The notes: generated by a model from the sequence alone, not told the origin. A stretch of 64,000 nt of DNA from Uliginosibacterium aquaticum (GCF_012972705.2 NZ_JABCSC020000002.1:186001-250000); one strand, 5' to 3'; shown: positions 20,298 through 30,369, counted from the first letter of the stretch. Numbers and translations are program-made.

Positions 20298-21359
20298 TCA
20301 GCGGGTCAATAAGCGCCGGTACAGATTTAGAGCAATTTCCTCAAGAAACAAGCGTTGATTAAGCGGGTGTTGCGCCAACGGACGATGGGCGTTCATCTCC
20401 CGATAGCAGTGCAGCCATGCATCCCCATTGCCGCGCGCCAATTGCTGCAATTCAGCAGCATGATCGGCAAAAAAGCGAGGCGACAAACCCTGAGCCACCC
20501 GCACCCCATCACTGAGCCAGCGCTGCAGCCAGGACAACAAAACACTCGTCGTGAAGCCAGCCTCGGCAGCCCCTTTGGCCTTCAAGCGCGCTTCCCAGTC
20601 TGCAGCCAGGCGCAAAGGATCGCGCACACGCAGATTGGACAAGTCGGCTGCAAGTTGCTGGCGAGACACCTGCAGCGGTCCTGCTGCGAGTTCTCTAGCA
20701 GCCAATGGCAGACCACTGGCAAACCCGAGCAGCGCTGGATTGACAATGCCGGCACGCTTCATCCATTCCACGGCCTCAGCGGCATCCGGGCGCGGAAAGT
20801 CGATCACTTGGCAACGACTGCGGATCGTCGGCAACAAACGACGAGGCGCATGACTAAGCATCAAATACATAGCCAAGCCGTTCGGCTCTTCGAGCGACTT
20901 CAATAGGGCATTAGCAGCAGCCGTATTCATGGCCTCAGCCGGATCGACAATGACAATCCGGCGCCCCCCTGCATGCCCGCCCGCCCCCACTTCAAGCGAA
21001 GCCTGAAGGCCGCGCACCTGGTCAATGACGATCTGGGTGGATTTCGCCTTTTCCTTCTTCCCCCCATCACCGCCCTCCCCTTCATCATCAACCACGGCTT
21101 CGTCAGCAGCTGGAATCAGGGTAAAAAAATCTGGGTGATTCCCCGAAGCAATCCAGGTGCAATCCGGGCACTGACCGCAGGCGCCCCCGTGAGCATCCCG
21201 CTGCTGACACAGCAATGCTCGCGCCAGATGCTCGGCAAACAAACGCTTGCCACTTCCTGATGGGCCACAAAACAACAAGGCATGCGGCAAGCGCCCTTCA
21301 CGCGCCCGCAGATCACGCCATAAGGGCTGCAACCATTCCGGCAAAGCTTCAAGACTCAT
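20298..21359 (-). CDS. holB: DNA polymerase III delta' subunit
   Basis: HolB is part of the clamp loader. The 353-residue product has an AAA+ fold with Walker A-like [15 protein letters not shown], a zinc module ([17 protein letters not shown]) and the arginine-finger region [16 protein letters not shown]. The start at 21359 overlaps the tmk stop by four bases (ATGA); the longer frame to 21398 reads into tmk. Between the zinc module and sensor regions is an acidic/basic insertion ([20 protein letters not shown]) often seen in betaproteobacterial HolB. Downstream is a 183-base gap to hupB. Confidence 0.94.
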   Translation of the reverse strand: MSLEALPEWLQPLWRDLRAREGRLPHALLFCGPSGSGKRLFAEHLARALLCQQRDAHGGACGQCPDCTWIASGNHPDFFTLIPAADEAVVDDEGEGGDGGKKEKAKSTQIVIDQVRGLQASLEVGAGGHAGGRRIVIVDPAEAMNTAAANALLKSLEEPNGLAMYLMLSHAPRRLLPTIRSRCQVIDFPRPDAAEAVEWMKRAGIVNPALLGFASGLPLAARELAAGPLQVSRQQLAADLSNLRVRDPLRLAADWEARLKAKGAAEAGFTTSVLLSWLQRWLSDGVRVAQGLSPRFFADHAAELQQLARGNGDAWLHCYREMNAHRPLAQHPLNQRLFLEEIALNLYRRLLTR

Positions 21360-21976
21360 GCGAAACGCTCCTCCAGATGGGCCAGCACATCCGCACAAAC
21401 AAGCTCTGGTCTACGCGCTGAATTGATCACGACAATCCGCCCGCCACTTTGCTCTGCGCGCAAGAGATACGCATTGCGCACTCGCTCGAAAAAGTCTCTT
21501 TGCTCGAGTTCAAAGCGGTCTGCATGCGCCCGACCACTGACCAAACGCTGTGCCGCGATTTCAGGCGGTAGATCAAACAGGAAAGTCAGATCCGGCTGAA
21601 GCCCAGGATGCACCCACGCCTCCAGCTCCGAAAACTTTTCCGCGGGCAGCCCCCGGCCACCACTCTGATAGGCAAAAGTCGCGTCGCTGAAACGATCGCA
21701 TACAACCCAAGTCCCTCGCTTCAAAGCTGGCTCGATAAGTTGCGCCAAGTGCTCGCGACGCGCCGCAAACATCAGTAAAGCCTCGGTTTCGAGATGCATG
21801 GATTCGTGTAGCAGAAGTTCGCGCAATTGTTCCCCAAGCGGCGTACCACCAGGCTCTCGCGATTGCACGACCTCGTAAGCGTGCGAATGCACCCAGTCTA
21901 TGGTGGCTGCAATCTGGGTACTCTTCCCAGCACCATCAATACCCTCAAAGGTGATGAAACGGCCACGCATTGTCAT
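21356..21976 (-). CDS. tmk: Thymidylate kinase
   Basis: Tmk phosphorylates dTMP to dTDP. The 206-residue product has the P-loop [11 protein letters not shown], the DRF motif in [20 protein letters not shown], and the lid segment [11 protein letters not shown]-like ([14 protein letters not shown]). The ATG at 21976 overlaps the mltG stop (ATGA); an ATG six bases later is also possible. mltG-tmk-holB is the standard gene order. Confidence 0.96.
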   Translation of the reverse strand: MTMRGRFITFEGIDGAGKSTQIAATIDWVHSHAYEVVQSREPGGTPLGEQLRELLLHESMHLETEALLMFAARREHLAQLIEPALKRGTWVVCDRFSDATFAYQSGGRGLPAEKFSELEAWVHPGLQPDLTFLFDLPPEIAAQRLVSGRAHADRFELEQRDFFERVRNAYLLRAEQSGGRIVVINSARRPELVCADVLAHLEERFA

Positions 21977-22977
21977 GATTTCCTGCCTGCTCTCTGGTAG
22001 CGCGCCACAGCGCGGTTATGTTCATCCAGCGTACGTGAGAACTCGCTGCTGCCATCACCCCGTGCCACGAAGTAAAGATAATTGCTGGGAGCGGGATTCA
22101 AGGTAGCCTGCAAGGCAGCCTGTCCCGGCAATGCTATGGGAGTAGGTGGCAAGCCGACGCGTGTATAGGAGTTGTACGGAGTATCGGCCTGCAAATCACG
22201 CCGGCGAAGATTGCCATCGAAGCTAGCTCCCATGCCATAGATGACGGTAGGGTCACTCTGCAAAGGCATGCCAATGCGCAAGCGATTGATGAATACCGAC
22301 GCTATCAAAGCCCGGTCCGCGGCTCGACCCGTTTCTTTTTCGACCACAGAGGCCAGGATCAAGGCCTCGTACGGCGTCTTAAAAGGCAACCCCGCCGCTC
22401 GCTTTTCCCAAGCGTCCCGCAGCACCCCATCCATCCTCTGGCGAGCGCGCAACAGCAAGTCGAAGTCGCTGGCGCCGCGCGAAAAACTGTAGGTATCGGG
22501 GGCAAAGAGCCCCTCTGGAGTCTTACCGGCGAGATCGAGCCGGTGCATGAGCTCTGCATCGCTTAATTGGGCTGAGTCATGCTTCAGTTCAGGGTGAGCA
22601 TTGAGCACGGCGCGCAGGCGGGCAAAACTCCAACCCTCGACAATCGTGACATCTGCGTACGCATTGGCGCCCGTCGACATCAACTGGACCAGCTCCCAGG
22701 CCGTAATCGGCTTGTCGATACGATAGCTGCCAGCCTTGATACGAATGGAGTGCCCTGAAAGGCGAGCCAGCCAGGTCAGCACTGGCGGCCAGACATTAAT
22801 GCCTGCATCAGCTACCGTGCGCGAAACTTGCTTCATGGAATCACCACGCACAATCTCGAAATCCACGGCGTTGCTCCGCATGGTCAGTGGCTGACTACCG
22901 AACCACGCACCAGTCGCAAGCAGCAGAACGCTCAGCAATACACACAGCTTCAGGAAACGGACAAGAATGCGCAGCAT
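21973..22977 (-). CDS. mltG: Endolytic murein transglycosylase MltG
   Basis: MltG cleaves nascent glycan strands at the inner membrane and sets their length. The 334-residue product begins [20 protein letters not shown], a single membrane anchor. A LysM-like region and the YceG domain follow with the catalytic Glu in [15 protein letters not shown] and the conserved tail [10 protein letters not shown] and [18 protein letters not shown] choose the ATG at 22977 for the anchor; the open frame extends to 23268 through the divergent ygfZ start, which is unlikely. No ribosome site is evident, so the mRNA may have a very short leader. Confidence 0.93.
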   Translation of the reverse strand: MLRILVRFLKLCVLLSVLLLATGAWFGSQPLTMRSNAVDFEIVRGDSMKQVSRTVADAGINVWPPVLTWLARLSGHSIRIKAGSYRIDKPITAWELVQLMSTGANAYADVTIVEGWSFARLRAVLNAHPELKHDSAQLSDAELMHRLDLAGKTPEGLFAPDTYSFSRGASDFDLLLRARQRMDGVLRDAWEKRAAGLPFKTPYEALILASVVEKETGRAADRALIASVFINRLRIGMPLQSDPTVIYGMGASFDGNLRRRDLQADTPYNSYTRVGLPPTPIALPGQAALQATLNPAPSNYLYFVARGDGSSEFSRTLDEHNRAVARYQRAGRKS

Positions 22978-23065
22978 CGACAATACGAAGGGCTTGAAGC
23001 CGGGCGGGCCCGGCGGCCTCGTATAATAACGGAAACCCCCAGACAGCCCCCTCCGGACAAATACC

Positions 23066-24094
23066 ATGACCTCAGACTTGCAAGCATTTCTGCAGACCCA
23101 AGGCGCCACCTTCGACGCGGCGTACGTAAGCTTTCTCCCCGCTCGTGACGAAACAGCGCTCGCTGCCAACGATACGGTTCTCACGCCACTGAGCCACCTT
23201 GGCCTGATTTCGGCTACCGGCGAAGAAGCCGCCAGCTTCCTGCACAACCTCGGCTCGAATGATGTCAAGAAACTCCCGCCTGGACGTGCTCAGCACAACA
23301 GCCTGAACAGCCCCAAAGGCCGCATGCTGGCAAGCTTCATTGCCTGGCACAGCACCGATGGCTATCTGCTGGCCCTGTCTGCAGACCTGCACGCCAGCAT
23401 CCTGAAGAAGCTGTCGATGTACGTACTCCGCACCAAGGTGAAACTTGCGGACGCCAGCAGCGAGCGCGTCCTGCTGGGGCTGGCAGGCACTGGAGCCGGC
23501 GCCGCACTTGCGGCGGCGGGGCTTGCTGAACCCAGTAACGCGCTGGATGTTTCACAGGGAGAGGCGCGCGTGATCCACCTCGACGGATCACGCTACATCA
23601 TTGATTGCCCAGCACAAAACGTTGAAAAGCTCTGGCAAGCATTGACCGGCGCCGGCGCCAAACCAGCCGGCACTGCGGCCTGGCGCTGGCTGGACATTCA
23701 GGCCGGCCTGCCACTGATAACATCAAAGACACAAGACGAATTCGTGGCCCAGATGCTCAACTTCGAATTGCTCGGCGGGGTGAACTTCCAGAAGGGCTGT
23801 TACCCCGGGCAGGAAATCGTTGCGCGCACGCAATACCTCGGCAAGTTGAAGAAACGCATGTATCGCGCGCATCTCGCCGCAGCCGACGATGCGGACATCG
23901 GCAGCGATCTGTATGCGCCGGAGTTCGGTGCACAATCATGCGGCAAGCTGGTCGCGCTGGAACCCTCGCCTGTTGCAGGCGTGGATCTGCTGGCCGTGAT
24001 GCAGATCTCGGCCTTCGAAGCTGGCGAAGTACACCTTGGCGCACCAGACGGCCCGCTCCTGAGTCTGGCCCCCCTGCCCTACTCGATCGACTAG
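23066..24094 (+). CDS. ygfZ: Folate-binding protein YgfZ
   Basis: YgfZ is a GcvT-like, folate-dependent protein that helps maintain certain Fe-S enzymes (for example MiaB-type). The 342-residue product has the defining motif [13 protein letters not shown] around residue 245, with its reactive Cys, preceded by [20 protein letters not shown] perfect TATAAT (23022-23027) lies 39 bases before the ATG, but no clear -35 element is placed correctly. The gene is divergent from mltG. Its stop shares the palindrome CTAG with the stop of the convergent L,D-transpeptidase gene. Confidence 0.93.
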   Translation: MTSDLQAFLQTQGATFDAAYVSFLPARDETALAANDTVLTPLSHLGLISATGEEAASFLHNLGSNDVKKLPPGRAQHNSLNSPKGRMLASFIAWHSTDGYLLALSADLHASILKKLSMYVLRTKVKLADASSERVLLGLAGTGAGAALAAAGLAEPSNALDVSQGEARVIHLDGSRYIIDCPAQNVEKLWQALTGAGAKPAGTAAWRWLDIQAGLPLITSKTQDEFVAQMLNFELLGGVNFQKGCYPGQEIVARTQYLGKLKKRMYRAHLAAADDADIGSDLYAPEFGAQSCGKLVALEPSPVAGVDLLAVMQISAFEAGEVHLGAPDGPLLSLAPLPYSID

Positions 24095-24570
24095 GCCTCG
24101 ATTAGCACCAGCGTACCGACCGGGACTAAATCGAAGAGCTCGATAACATCCCGGTTGCGCATGCGGATACAACCATGCGAGACGGGCACGCCCATCGGCT
24201 CACTGTCTGGCGTACCGTGAATGTAGATGTAGCGGCGCATGCTATCGACGCTCCCCAGCCGATTGCAGCCAACTTCGGTACCGGACAGCCACATAATCCG
24301 GCTCAGGATCCAATCCCGCTCAGGAAATTGAGCATGAAGCCGTGGCGTCCAGACTTCTCCGGTCGGGCGACGCCCCTTGAAAACCGCATCTTGCGGCTGC
24401 CCTCCACCAATCTTGGCGCGAACAAGGTGCTGCCCGCGTGGAGTCTGATAACTCCCGGCCTTCTCGCCAACGCCAAGCGCGGCCGTCGAGATGGCATAGC
24501 GGCGGATGGTGGCTCCTGCCGCATCATACAAAGTCATGCTCTGGGTTTTGATACTGACGCGAAGATCCAC
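24091..24570 (-). CDS. L,D-transpeptidase (YkuD domain)
   Basis: YkuD enzymes form 3-3 peptidoglycan cross-links or attach proteins to the wall. The 159-residue product is a single YkuD domain with the catalytic motif [20 protein letters not shown] (His and Cys of SHGCIRM). There is no signal peptide in the GTG-started frame ([16 protein letters not shown]), so export is unclear; some family members of this short type are annotated without one. It lies 11 bases after tadA and overlaps ygfZ end to end by four bases. Confidence 0.88.
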   Translation of the reverse strand: MDLRVSIKTQSMTLYDAAGATIRRYAISTAALGVGEKAGSYQTPRGQHLVRAKIGGGQPQDAVFKGRRPTGEVWTPRLHAQFPERDWILSRIMWLSGTEVGCNRLGSVDSMRRYIYIHGTPDSEPMGVPVSHGCIRMRNRDVIELFDLVPVGTLVLIEA

Positions 24571-24581
24571 GCCCTCTGCCC

Positions 24582-25264
<683 letters not shown>

Positions 25265-25276
25265 GGACGCCGCGCC

Positions 25277-25288
25277 TTATTCCCACTC
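25277..25288 (-). other. Remnant of original guaA 3' end (attachment-site half)
   Basis: On the minus strand this reads GAGTGGGAATAA, i.e. Glu-Trp-Glu-stop, the usual last codons of guaA. The current guaA ends GAGTGGGAGTGA at 30428-30417. The two share GAGTGGGA (25281-25288 and 30421-30428, direct repeats 5140 bases apart). The position, just before the DUF6116 gene and at the end of the element opposite the integrase, is as expected for the second attachment half. The repeat is short, so the exact crossover is uncertain. Confidence 0.7.
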
Positions 25289-25615
25289 AGTCATCAACGA
25301 ACTAAAAAAAACCTTGTTCGCCAATGACTTAAAAAATGCATCGCCTTCGATGCCATGAAAAGAACCATGTTCAAAAATATTTTTCTTCGTTCCCAAAACA
25401 AGCCCCCTCCTCGCTTGAAGCCCAGCGAACACCAGACAAAACATCACCCGCAATCAGCCGTGATCGCTGCTGCCACTCTCTCGACGTCGAAAGATTTGGT
25501 TCCTCGATAGGCTGAGATGATATCAGCAGGCTCTAACATGCCCACTGCCTTTCAAAACCATACGGTCCGCGCGTTGCCCGCAACGGCCACTTCAAGTGCA
25601 TCGTTCGTGGAGTGT
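25289..25615. other. Left end of the element, no gene seen
   Basis: This stretch holds no convincing frame. It is AT-richer near 25300-25390 (a run of A at 25313-25319 and several ATGs) and includes GATGCCATG near 25350, similar to the ATACCATG octamers at the other end of the element. It probably contains integrase arm sites, and it lies downstream of the 25616 gene. Confidence 0.5.
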
Positions 25616-26653
25616 TCAGAACATCCATGAGAACGGGAATAGTTGTTTGCGGCGACACTTAGTGCACTGGAAGCAATCAGCAAGAAGAAGCTTCGCGGCA
25701 TTTCTCACCGTAACCTTCAGACGCGTCTTGCAGTCAGCACATTGAATAAGTGGTGAAAGAGCTTTGCCGATGGCGTTTGCTACGGCCAGCGAGGCCTGTT
25801 CTCCCAAGAGCAAACGATACCCATTGATGGCTCGAAATGCGAGCGCAGATCGCGTACCCTTTTCCATAGGATGGATACGCTGATAAAGCGTCATTACTAG
25901 GAACGTCAAGTAAAGCAGCGCAGTTGGAAGTGACGCGTACAGCATTCTGTAGATCTCTGGATCTGCAGGACGTTTGAATATGAAATTGAAATTCTCCGGC
26001 GAGGTCTTAATCTCAATCCGATCTACAGTCACCAGATGGACGGCATGCTGAAACAATCCATATAGCCCATCTGGATTATTGACATCAAAAACCATTGAAT
26101 GAAGGTCATCTGTCCGCACCAAATCAGATAGTCCAATTTGCTCTATGGCTGCTTGTATAAGCTCGCGACGGCGGTTGCCAAGTACCTTTTGGGTGATTTT
26201 CGCTGGGTCACCAGACATAAACGCCGCGTGAAATCCATCCTCGTCGGCCACCATCCAAGTGAAGTACATCAAGTTGTCAAGCAGCGGCTTGCGCAGCAAA
26301 TTGAAGCCGGGGATTACCTTTGCCTTTTCGAAGCACCGGAGAGCCTCGTAAATGTGGTGCGCGCAATCGGAAACCATGGCCATCGTAATCGTGCTCAGCA
26401 CTACGCGACGCGCCTCTGAATGTCGTCCCAAGGCCTTCAAGACAGACAACGGTTCGTTTGTCTTCGCAAGCGCTTCAAACCTCTTGCGCTCTCTATCGCT
26501 TGAAAACTTGAACTTGACCTTATGGGCGTCGGCCCCCTCATACTCGACGAGCATGCGCGCGATTTCGTCGTGGAGGAAGAAGCAATACTCATGCGCCAAA
26601 CGAGTATCTTCGGGCAGCCACGCTAGGCGGCTGGATGGGATTAGCAAGCGCAT
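25616..26653 (-). CDS. Unrecognised accessory protein with C-terminal zinc ribbon
   Basis: This 345-residue protein has no family I can name. It is mostly helical and ends in a Cys4 module: C305-x2-C308 and C330-x2-C333 (CADCKTRL ... CFQCTKC), the pattern of a zinc ribbon. A middle segment (FNLLRKPLLDNLMYFTWMVA) resembles the helical region of HEPN-like/DUF5677 proteins, but the usual Rx4-6H motif is not evident, so this is only a suggestion. There is no signal peptide; a hydrophobic stretch near residues 237-258 (LPTALLYLTFLVMTLYQ) may be buried or membrane-associated. It is divergent from the RelA/SpoT-HTH gene, with a 170-base spacer, and the pair is the cargo of the guaA element. Confidence 0.7.
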   Translation of the reverse strand: MRLLIPSSRLAWLPEDTRLAHEYCFFLHDEIARMLVEYEGADAHKVKFKFSSDRERKRFEALAKTNEPLSVLKALGRHSEARRVVLSTITMAMVSDCAHHIYEALRCFEKAKVIPGFNLLRKPLLDNLMYFTWMVADEDGFHAAFMSGDPAKITQKVLGNRRRELIQAAIEQIGLSDLVRTDDLHSMVFDVNNPDGLYGLFQHAVHLVTVDRIEIKTSPENFNFIFKRPADPEIYRMLYASLPTALLYLTFLVMTLYQRIHPMEKGTRSALAFRAINGYRLLLGEQASLAVANAIGKALSPLIQCADCKTRLKVTVRNAAKLLLADCFQCTKCRRKQLFPFSWMF

Positions 26654-26823
26654 GAGCCTAGGCTTCTATAGTGCGGTTCAGCCCCATATTTTTTAGATAG
26701 ACTCCTGTGACATTTTGATAAAGACAAATTTTTCAGCACGCGCACCAGGCAACGACGTAATTTTTTGACTCAATTCAGGATCGTCAGCAAAGAAAATACG
26801 GAAGGGTCGCCGATCCAAGGGCG

Positions 26824-28122
26824 ATGGAAGATTTTTTCGCCTGCACTCTTGTTGTCGAGAACAGAAGCTCTATTTCAGAGGCACTAAAGGTCGTCGAAGA
26901 GATCTGCGACTTAGTGAGCCGCCGCCCTCCTGAGGAAGGGAAGACACACAAGTCTCCAGACGAGTTTTGCTTTGACGATCTGCGTCTATACGTAAAACTC
27001 AAAGCAAGCGACCAGTTGCCTCCAACTCCCCTTGACGACCTGATTTTCGAGATTCAGATCAAAACGTTTCTGCAGCATGCGTGGAGTATTGCTACACATG
27101 ATCTGGTTTACAAAGGACAAAATGTAGATTGGGGGCGCGCTCGCGTGGCATACCAGATTAAAGCAATGCTGGAGCACGCCGAAATCTCTGTTGAGCGCGT
27201 GGATGCGATGGCGGAGTCTTCTTTGTTGGCGGTTACTGATGAGAAGATTCGGAAGCTGAAGGCTGTTATTGATTGGCTTAGACGCACGTGGGACGGCGAA
27301 TGGCTCCCAAAAGACATGGTAAGACTAGCTGAGAACATTATCGCAATGTGTCAGGCTATCAGCGTAGAACTGGATGACATTTTTGAATGTGTTCGCTTAC
27401 GCTCGTTCCTTCTCACCAAGGATCAGCAATCCGCGATAGATCAGCAATTTATCGCAACGCTTGAATCACTGATTGAACTGGTATGGGACTGTGCCTGCAA
27501 ACGCCCCAAGACATCGAAAGCCCCCAACAAAGGCGTCAGCCTGAATGCCCAGCGGAGGCACGGCTTTTGCCGCTTCTGCGGGAATCTGACAGAGTTTTCG
27601 GTCTTCATTGAGACACCCAATCAGATGAGTGACGTGGAGCCCAAAGAACCCAAAGACTCATCGACACACAAAAGATTTCAACTTAGTCATCAGTTCTGCT
27701 CTGAACATCGGCCCAAGCTCGAAAGTAACGAGTGGAATCCCGCTTACCGGCAAGCACTGCGGTCTCAGGATCAGTTCGATCTTGAGCTTTCCAGACTCAG
27801 CAAGCAGTGCGCAAAGCCGGCTACTCCTCAGGTGAAATCGGGCAACAAGCTCGTTGACAGCTACTATTTCTACTATGTCTCCAACCTAACACTGCAGCCT
27901 GCAGACAAGGCGGAACTACGTAAGCAAGCACGGCTGATGGCGGACTGGAAGCTCTCCGACCGCAAAAAGCAGATCCTGATGCTTCAGTGGTCTGGACTGA
28001 ATCAATCGGACATTGCGCAAAAACTTGGCACCACGCGCCAAGCCGTATCAAAAGCTCTAGCATCAATCCCCGCAATGTTCCGCTTGTGCCAAAAACCTCG
28101 CTCACGACGTCAACCAAAGTGA
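26824..28122 (+). CDS. RelA/SpoT-like domain protein with C-terminal helix-turn-helix, probably N-terminally incomplete
   Basis: The 432-residue frame has the second half of a (p)ppGpp-synthetase-type domain: LIFEIQIKTFLQHAWSIATH (Glu76, Gln78), which aligns with the E-x-Q-x-R-T motif of RelA/SpoT synthetases, and before it MEDFFACTLVVEN, where family members have D-x-x-G-x-R. The GYxSxH signature is not evident (FCFDDLRLYV instead). A Cys-rich patch (CRFCGN near 249; FCSEH near 292) and a C-terminal helix-turn-helix (NQSDIAQKLGTTRQAVSKAL, about 392-411) follow. The same frame is open upstream of the ATG (QQRKYGRVADPRA) back to 26761. If one T is removed from the T6 run at 26761-26766, it joins another frame upstream, so a frameshift is likely. 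The function could be alarmone-related toxin or defence, or a regulator; this is unresolved. Confidence 0.7.
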   Translation: MEDFFACTLVVENRSSISEALKVVEEICDLVSRRPPEEGKTHKSPDEFCFDDLRLYVKLKASDQLPPTPLDDLIFEIQIKTFLQHAWSIATHDLVYKGQNVDWGRARVAYQIKAMLEHAEISVERVDAMAESSLLAVTDEKIRKLKAVIDWLRRTWDGEWLPKDMVRLAENIIAMCQAISVELDDIFECVRLRSFLLTKDQQSAIDQQFIATLESLIELVWDCACKRPKTSKAPNKGVSLNAQRRHGFCRFCGNLTEFSVFIETPNQMSDVEPKEPKDSSTHKRFQLSHQFCSEHRPKLESNEWNPAYRQALRSQDQFDLELSRLSKQCAKPATPQVKSGNKLVDSYYFYYVSNLTLQPADKAELRKQARLMADWKLSDRKKQILMLQWSGLNQSDIAQKLGTTRQAVSKALASIPAMFRLCQKPRSRRQPK

Positions 28123-28201
28123 CCAATTAATAGGTCGAAGCTGTCCGCATTACCAGGCACCATCAGGCACATATTTGCAAGTGACTGAAAGAGGCCAAGA
28201 A

Positions 28202-28456
28202 ATGCAGGCAACGACAAGCAAAACTCTTATCAATCGCAAGAAGTTGTTGGCGATGATTCCGCTTTCTGAGCGCACGATTTTCAACATGGAGCAGCGGGGA
28301 GAATTCCCGCGTCGCATTGCTCTGACCAGCCGAAACGTTGCATGGGACTTGGCTGAGGTCGAAGCATGGATCGAAGCGCGTAAACAGTCAGGCACGCAGG
28401 CCATGCGTCCCGGCAGCCCCTGTTCGATAAACCGGGCTATCGAATCAACATGCTGA
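28202..28456 (+). CDS. AlpA-family phage-type transcriptional regulator
   Basis: AlpA proteins are small MerR-like winged-helix regulators that control integrase/excisionase genes in P4-like elements. The 84-residue product contains INRKKLLAMIPLSERTIFNM, EQRGEFPRRI and a WDLAEVEAWIEARK tail, the usual AlpA layout. I choose the ATG at 28202, which has GAGG eight bases upstream; an upstream start at 28175 gives nine more residues. It follows the RelA/SpoT-HTH gene by 79 bases on the same strand. Confidence 0.85.
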   Translation: MQATTSKTLINRKKLLAMIPLSERTIFNMEQRGEFPRRIALTSRNVAWDLAEVEAWIEARKQSGTQAMRPGSPCSINRAIESTC

Positions 28457-28511
28457 TGAATACGAAGATGGTTCGACATCCCGACATCCTCAGCGCGGCG
28501 CGATCAAGCGC

Positions 28512-28787
28512 TTACTGCGCAGGGGCTGTCGGCGACGACTCCCAGGCTTTTATCATGGCGCCATATTCACGACGGATGCGGCCAACCTTCTCGGTATCTG
28601 TGACGTGAAGTACATTTCTCTCGGCCGCCAGCGAACGGCGTTCGGCACGCAGAGCGTCGATCCTATCTTGATTGGGAACGGGAGAATTCAGCTCCGCTTC
28701 GATCTGCTCCATCTTTATACCAATAAGGTGCCCAATGATTTCACAGGCGGATTCAAAGGCTACAGCCTGTTCTTGCGTCCATTTCAT
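28512..28787 (-). CDS. Small hypothetical protein of the element
   Basis: This 91-residue protein starts with a strong ribosome site (GGGAGGGAG before ATG). It has an N-terminal hydrophilic helix, a charged coiled-coil-like middle (RIDALRAERRSLAAERNVLH) and a C-terminal IRREYGAMIKAW segment. No family is recognised. It sits between the AlpA gene (convergent) and the integrase (same strand) and may be part of the integration/regulation module. Confidence 0.6.
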   Translation of the reverse strand: MKWTQEQAVAFESACEIIGHLIGIKMEQIEAELNSPVPNQDRIDALRAERRSLAAERNVLHVTDTEKVGRIRREYGAMIKAWESSPTAPAQ

Positions 28788-28898
28788 GGCAACTCCCTCC
28801 CTGGATTTAGCGGCTCAAAAGGGCTCGATAACCGAAGGTTCCTGCAACCACTTTAGCGGCTAAAACTGGCTTCGCTCTTCGGCACCAAGTTCTGATCA

Positions 28899-30110
28899 TC
28901 AATTGCTTGCTGCTTTCGAACGTTTCAAGGTCCACTCGTCAATCATGTTTGCCCAGTCTTGCAGCATGGCCGTGCGCTGCTCGCGGTACTCTGCCTTGTT
29001 GTAGACCGCCCGCACGCCGCGCTGTTCGTGAGCAAGGCACTTCTCGATCCAATCCGTGTTGTATCCGGCCTCGTGCAATAGCGTGCTGGCCGTTCGTCGC
29101 AAGTCATGCGGTCCAAACTTCGTAAGCGGCTTCCCTTCCTTTTGCGCAAGCCTGTACGTTAGCGTCAGCACCTGGTTGAGCGTCGCGCTGCTCATTGGTG
29201 AATCTGAGTCATACCGCGAAGGCAGCACATAGTCCGATCCGCCGGCAAATGTCTTCAGGGCGATGAATATATCCAGCACCTGCCGGGACAGGAACACCAG
29301 ATGGGGGTTGCGCCGTTTCATCCGCTCCTTGGGGATGGTCCACAACGCCTCGCTGAAGTTGATCTCGCTCCAGGTCGCATTGGTCAGCTCGCTCTTGCGC
29401 ACCATCGTCAGCAACAGCAACTTGGCTGCAGCCCGAATGGATGGCGTAGTGCCGATGCGCTCCATGTATTGGTACATCAGGGCAATTTCATCGGGCGTCA
29501 GCGCCCGGTCGCGAGGTTCGAACTTGGCGATGGTCGTCGGACGTACCAGTTCGGCCGGATTCTCTACCTTCTGGCCACGCTCGATAGCCCACCGATAGAC
29601 CTGCAGCACTACCTCGCGCGAATGGACGGCCGTCGCTGGTGCGCCTCGTTCCACGATGGCATCGGTCAGCGCCCGCAGGTCTTCGTGGGTGATTTCAATC
29701 AGCTTCTGGTTGCCGAATTTCGGCTTCAGCTCACGCTCATAGACCGCCCGGCGCATGTCTCGGGTGGAATCAGCCATCTGGTAGCCCCGCAGCCATTTCT
29801 CTGCCCACGCGTCGAAAGTTTCTGCGTCCTTGACCCGGGCCTTGTCCCGCGCCTTTTCCTTCGCCGGCGACTTGCCGTTGGCGATCATCTTCTTGGCGTC
29901 TGCCAACTGCTCGCGAGCCTCCGCCAGGGTGATACCCCCAACGCCATAGCGTCCGAAGGTGATGGTCTCTTGCCGGCCGTTGATTGAGTAGTTGTAGCGA
30001 AAAGAGATCGCGCCCGCTGGTGTGACGGCCACATAGAGGCCATCGCGGTCGTTCACCTTGTAGAGCTTGTCCTGCTGCTTCAGGTTGCGCAGCTTGGTAT
30101 CAGTCAGCAT
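28899..30110 (-). CDS. int: P4-type tyrosine integrase
   Basis: This integrase directs site-specific recombination between the element and the guaA 3' end. The 403-residue product has an N-terminal arm-binding domain (LTDTKLRNLKQQDKLYKVND to GRQETITFGRYG), a core-binding domain and a catalytic domain with the tyrosine-recombinase residues: Arg in TMVRKSELT, His335 and Arg338 in FGPHDLRRTA, His361 in LAHEQRG and probable nucleophile Tyr370 in AVYNKAEY. It appears complete. It is transcribed in the same direction as guaA, 306 bases beyond the guaA stop. Confidence 0.93.
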   Translation of the reverse strand: MLTDTKLRNLKQQDKLYKVNDRDGLYVAVTPAGAISFRYNYSINGRQETITFGRYGVGGITLAEAREQLADAKKMIANGKSPAKEKARDKARVKDAETFDAWAEKWLRGYQMADSTRDMRRAVYERELKPKFGNQKLIEITHEDLRALTDAIVERGAPATAVHSREVVLQVYRWAIERGQKVENPAELVRPTTIAKFEPRDRALTPDEIALMYQYMERIGTTPSIRAAAKLLLLTMVRKSELTNATWSEINFSEALWTIPKERMKRRNPHLVFLSRQVLDIFIALKTFAGGSDYVLPSRYDSDSPMSSATLNQVLTLTYRLAQKEGKPLTKFGPHDLRRTASTLLHEAGYNTDWIEKCLAHEQRGVRAVYNKAEYREQRTAMLQDWANMIDEWTLKRSKAASN

Positions 30111-30134
30111 GTTTTCGCCCCCAATCGGTTGCTG

Positions 30135-30288
30135 ATACCATGCTAAAAATAGCCCACCAAGAAAGATATTTGTTTATATAAAACAATACTTTCCGCGACT
30201 TCAATACCATGCCAGCCTGCGGCGTCTTTACATGGTATCGGACCTAATCATGGCATCGAAGCCAGATAGTACCATTCAAAATACCATG
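30135..30288. repeat. Repeated octamer ATACCATG near the element end
   Basis: Perfect copies lie at 30135-30142, 30204-30211 and 30281-30288, with an inverted copy CATGGTAT at 30231-30238. Near-copies lie at about 30248 (CATGGCAT) and 30269 (GTACCATT). The cluster sits between the integrase start and the guaA junction, where arm-type integrase sites are expected. Binding is inferred. Confidence 0.65.
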
Positions 30289-30343
30289 AAAAAAGTTTGC
30301 TTGACGGTGCCAGAAGATGCCAGCCAGCACCGCATTAAACATG

Positions 30344-30369
30344 AAAAAAGCCCGCAAAATCACGGGCCT
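30344..30369 (-). terminator. Intrinsic terminator downstream of guaA, inside the element
   Basis: On the minus strand GCCCG-tgattttg-CGGGC is followed by T6, a canonical intrinsic terminator about 50 bases after the guaA stop. It belongs to the element side of the junction, so the element appears to supply the end of the guaA transcript. Confidence 0.8.
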
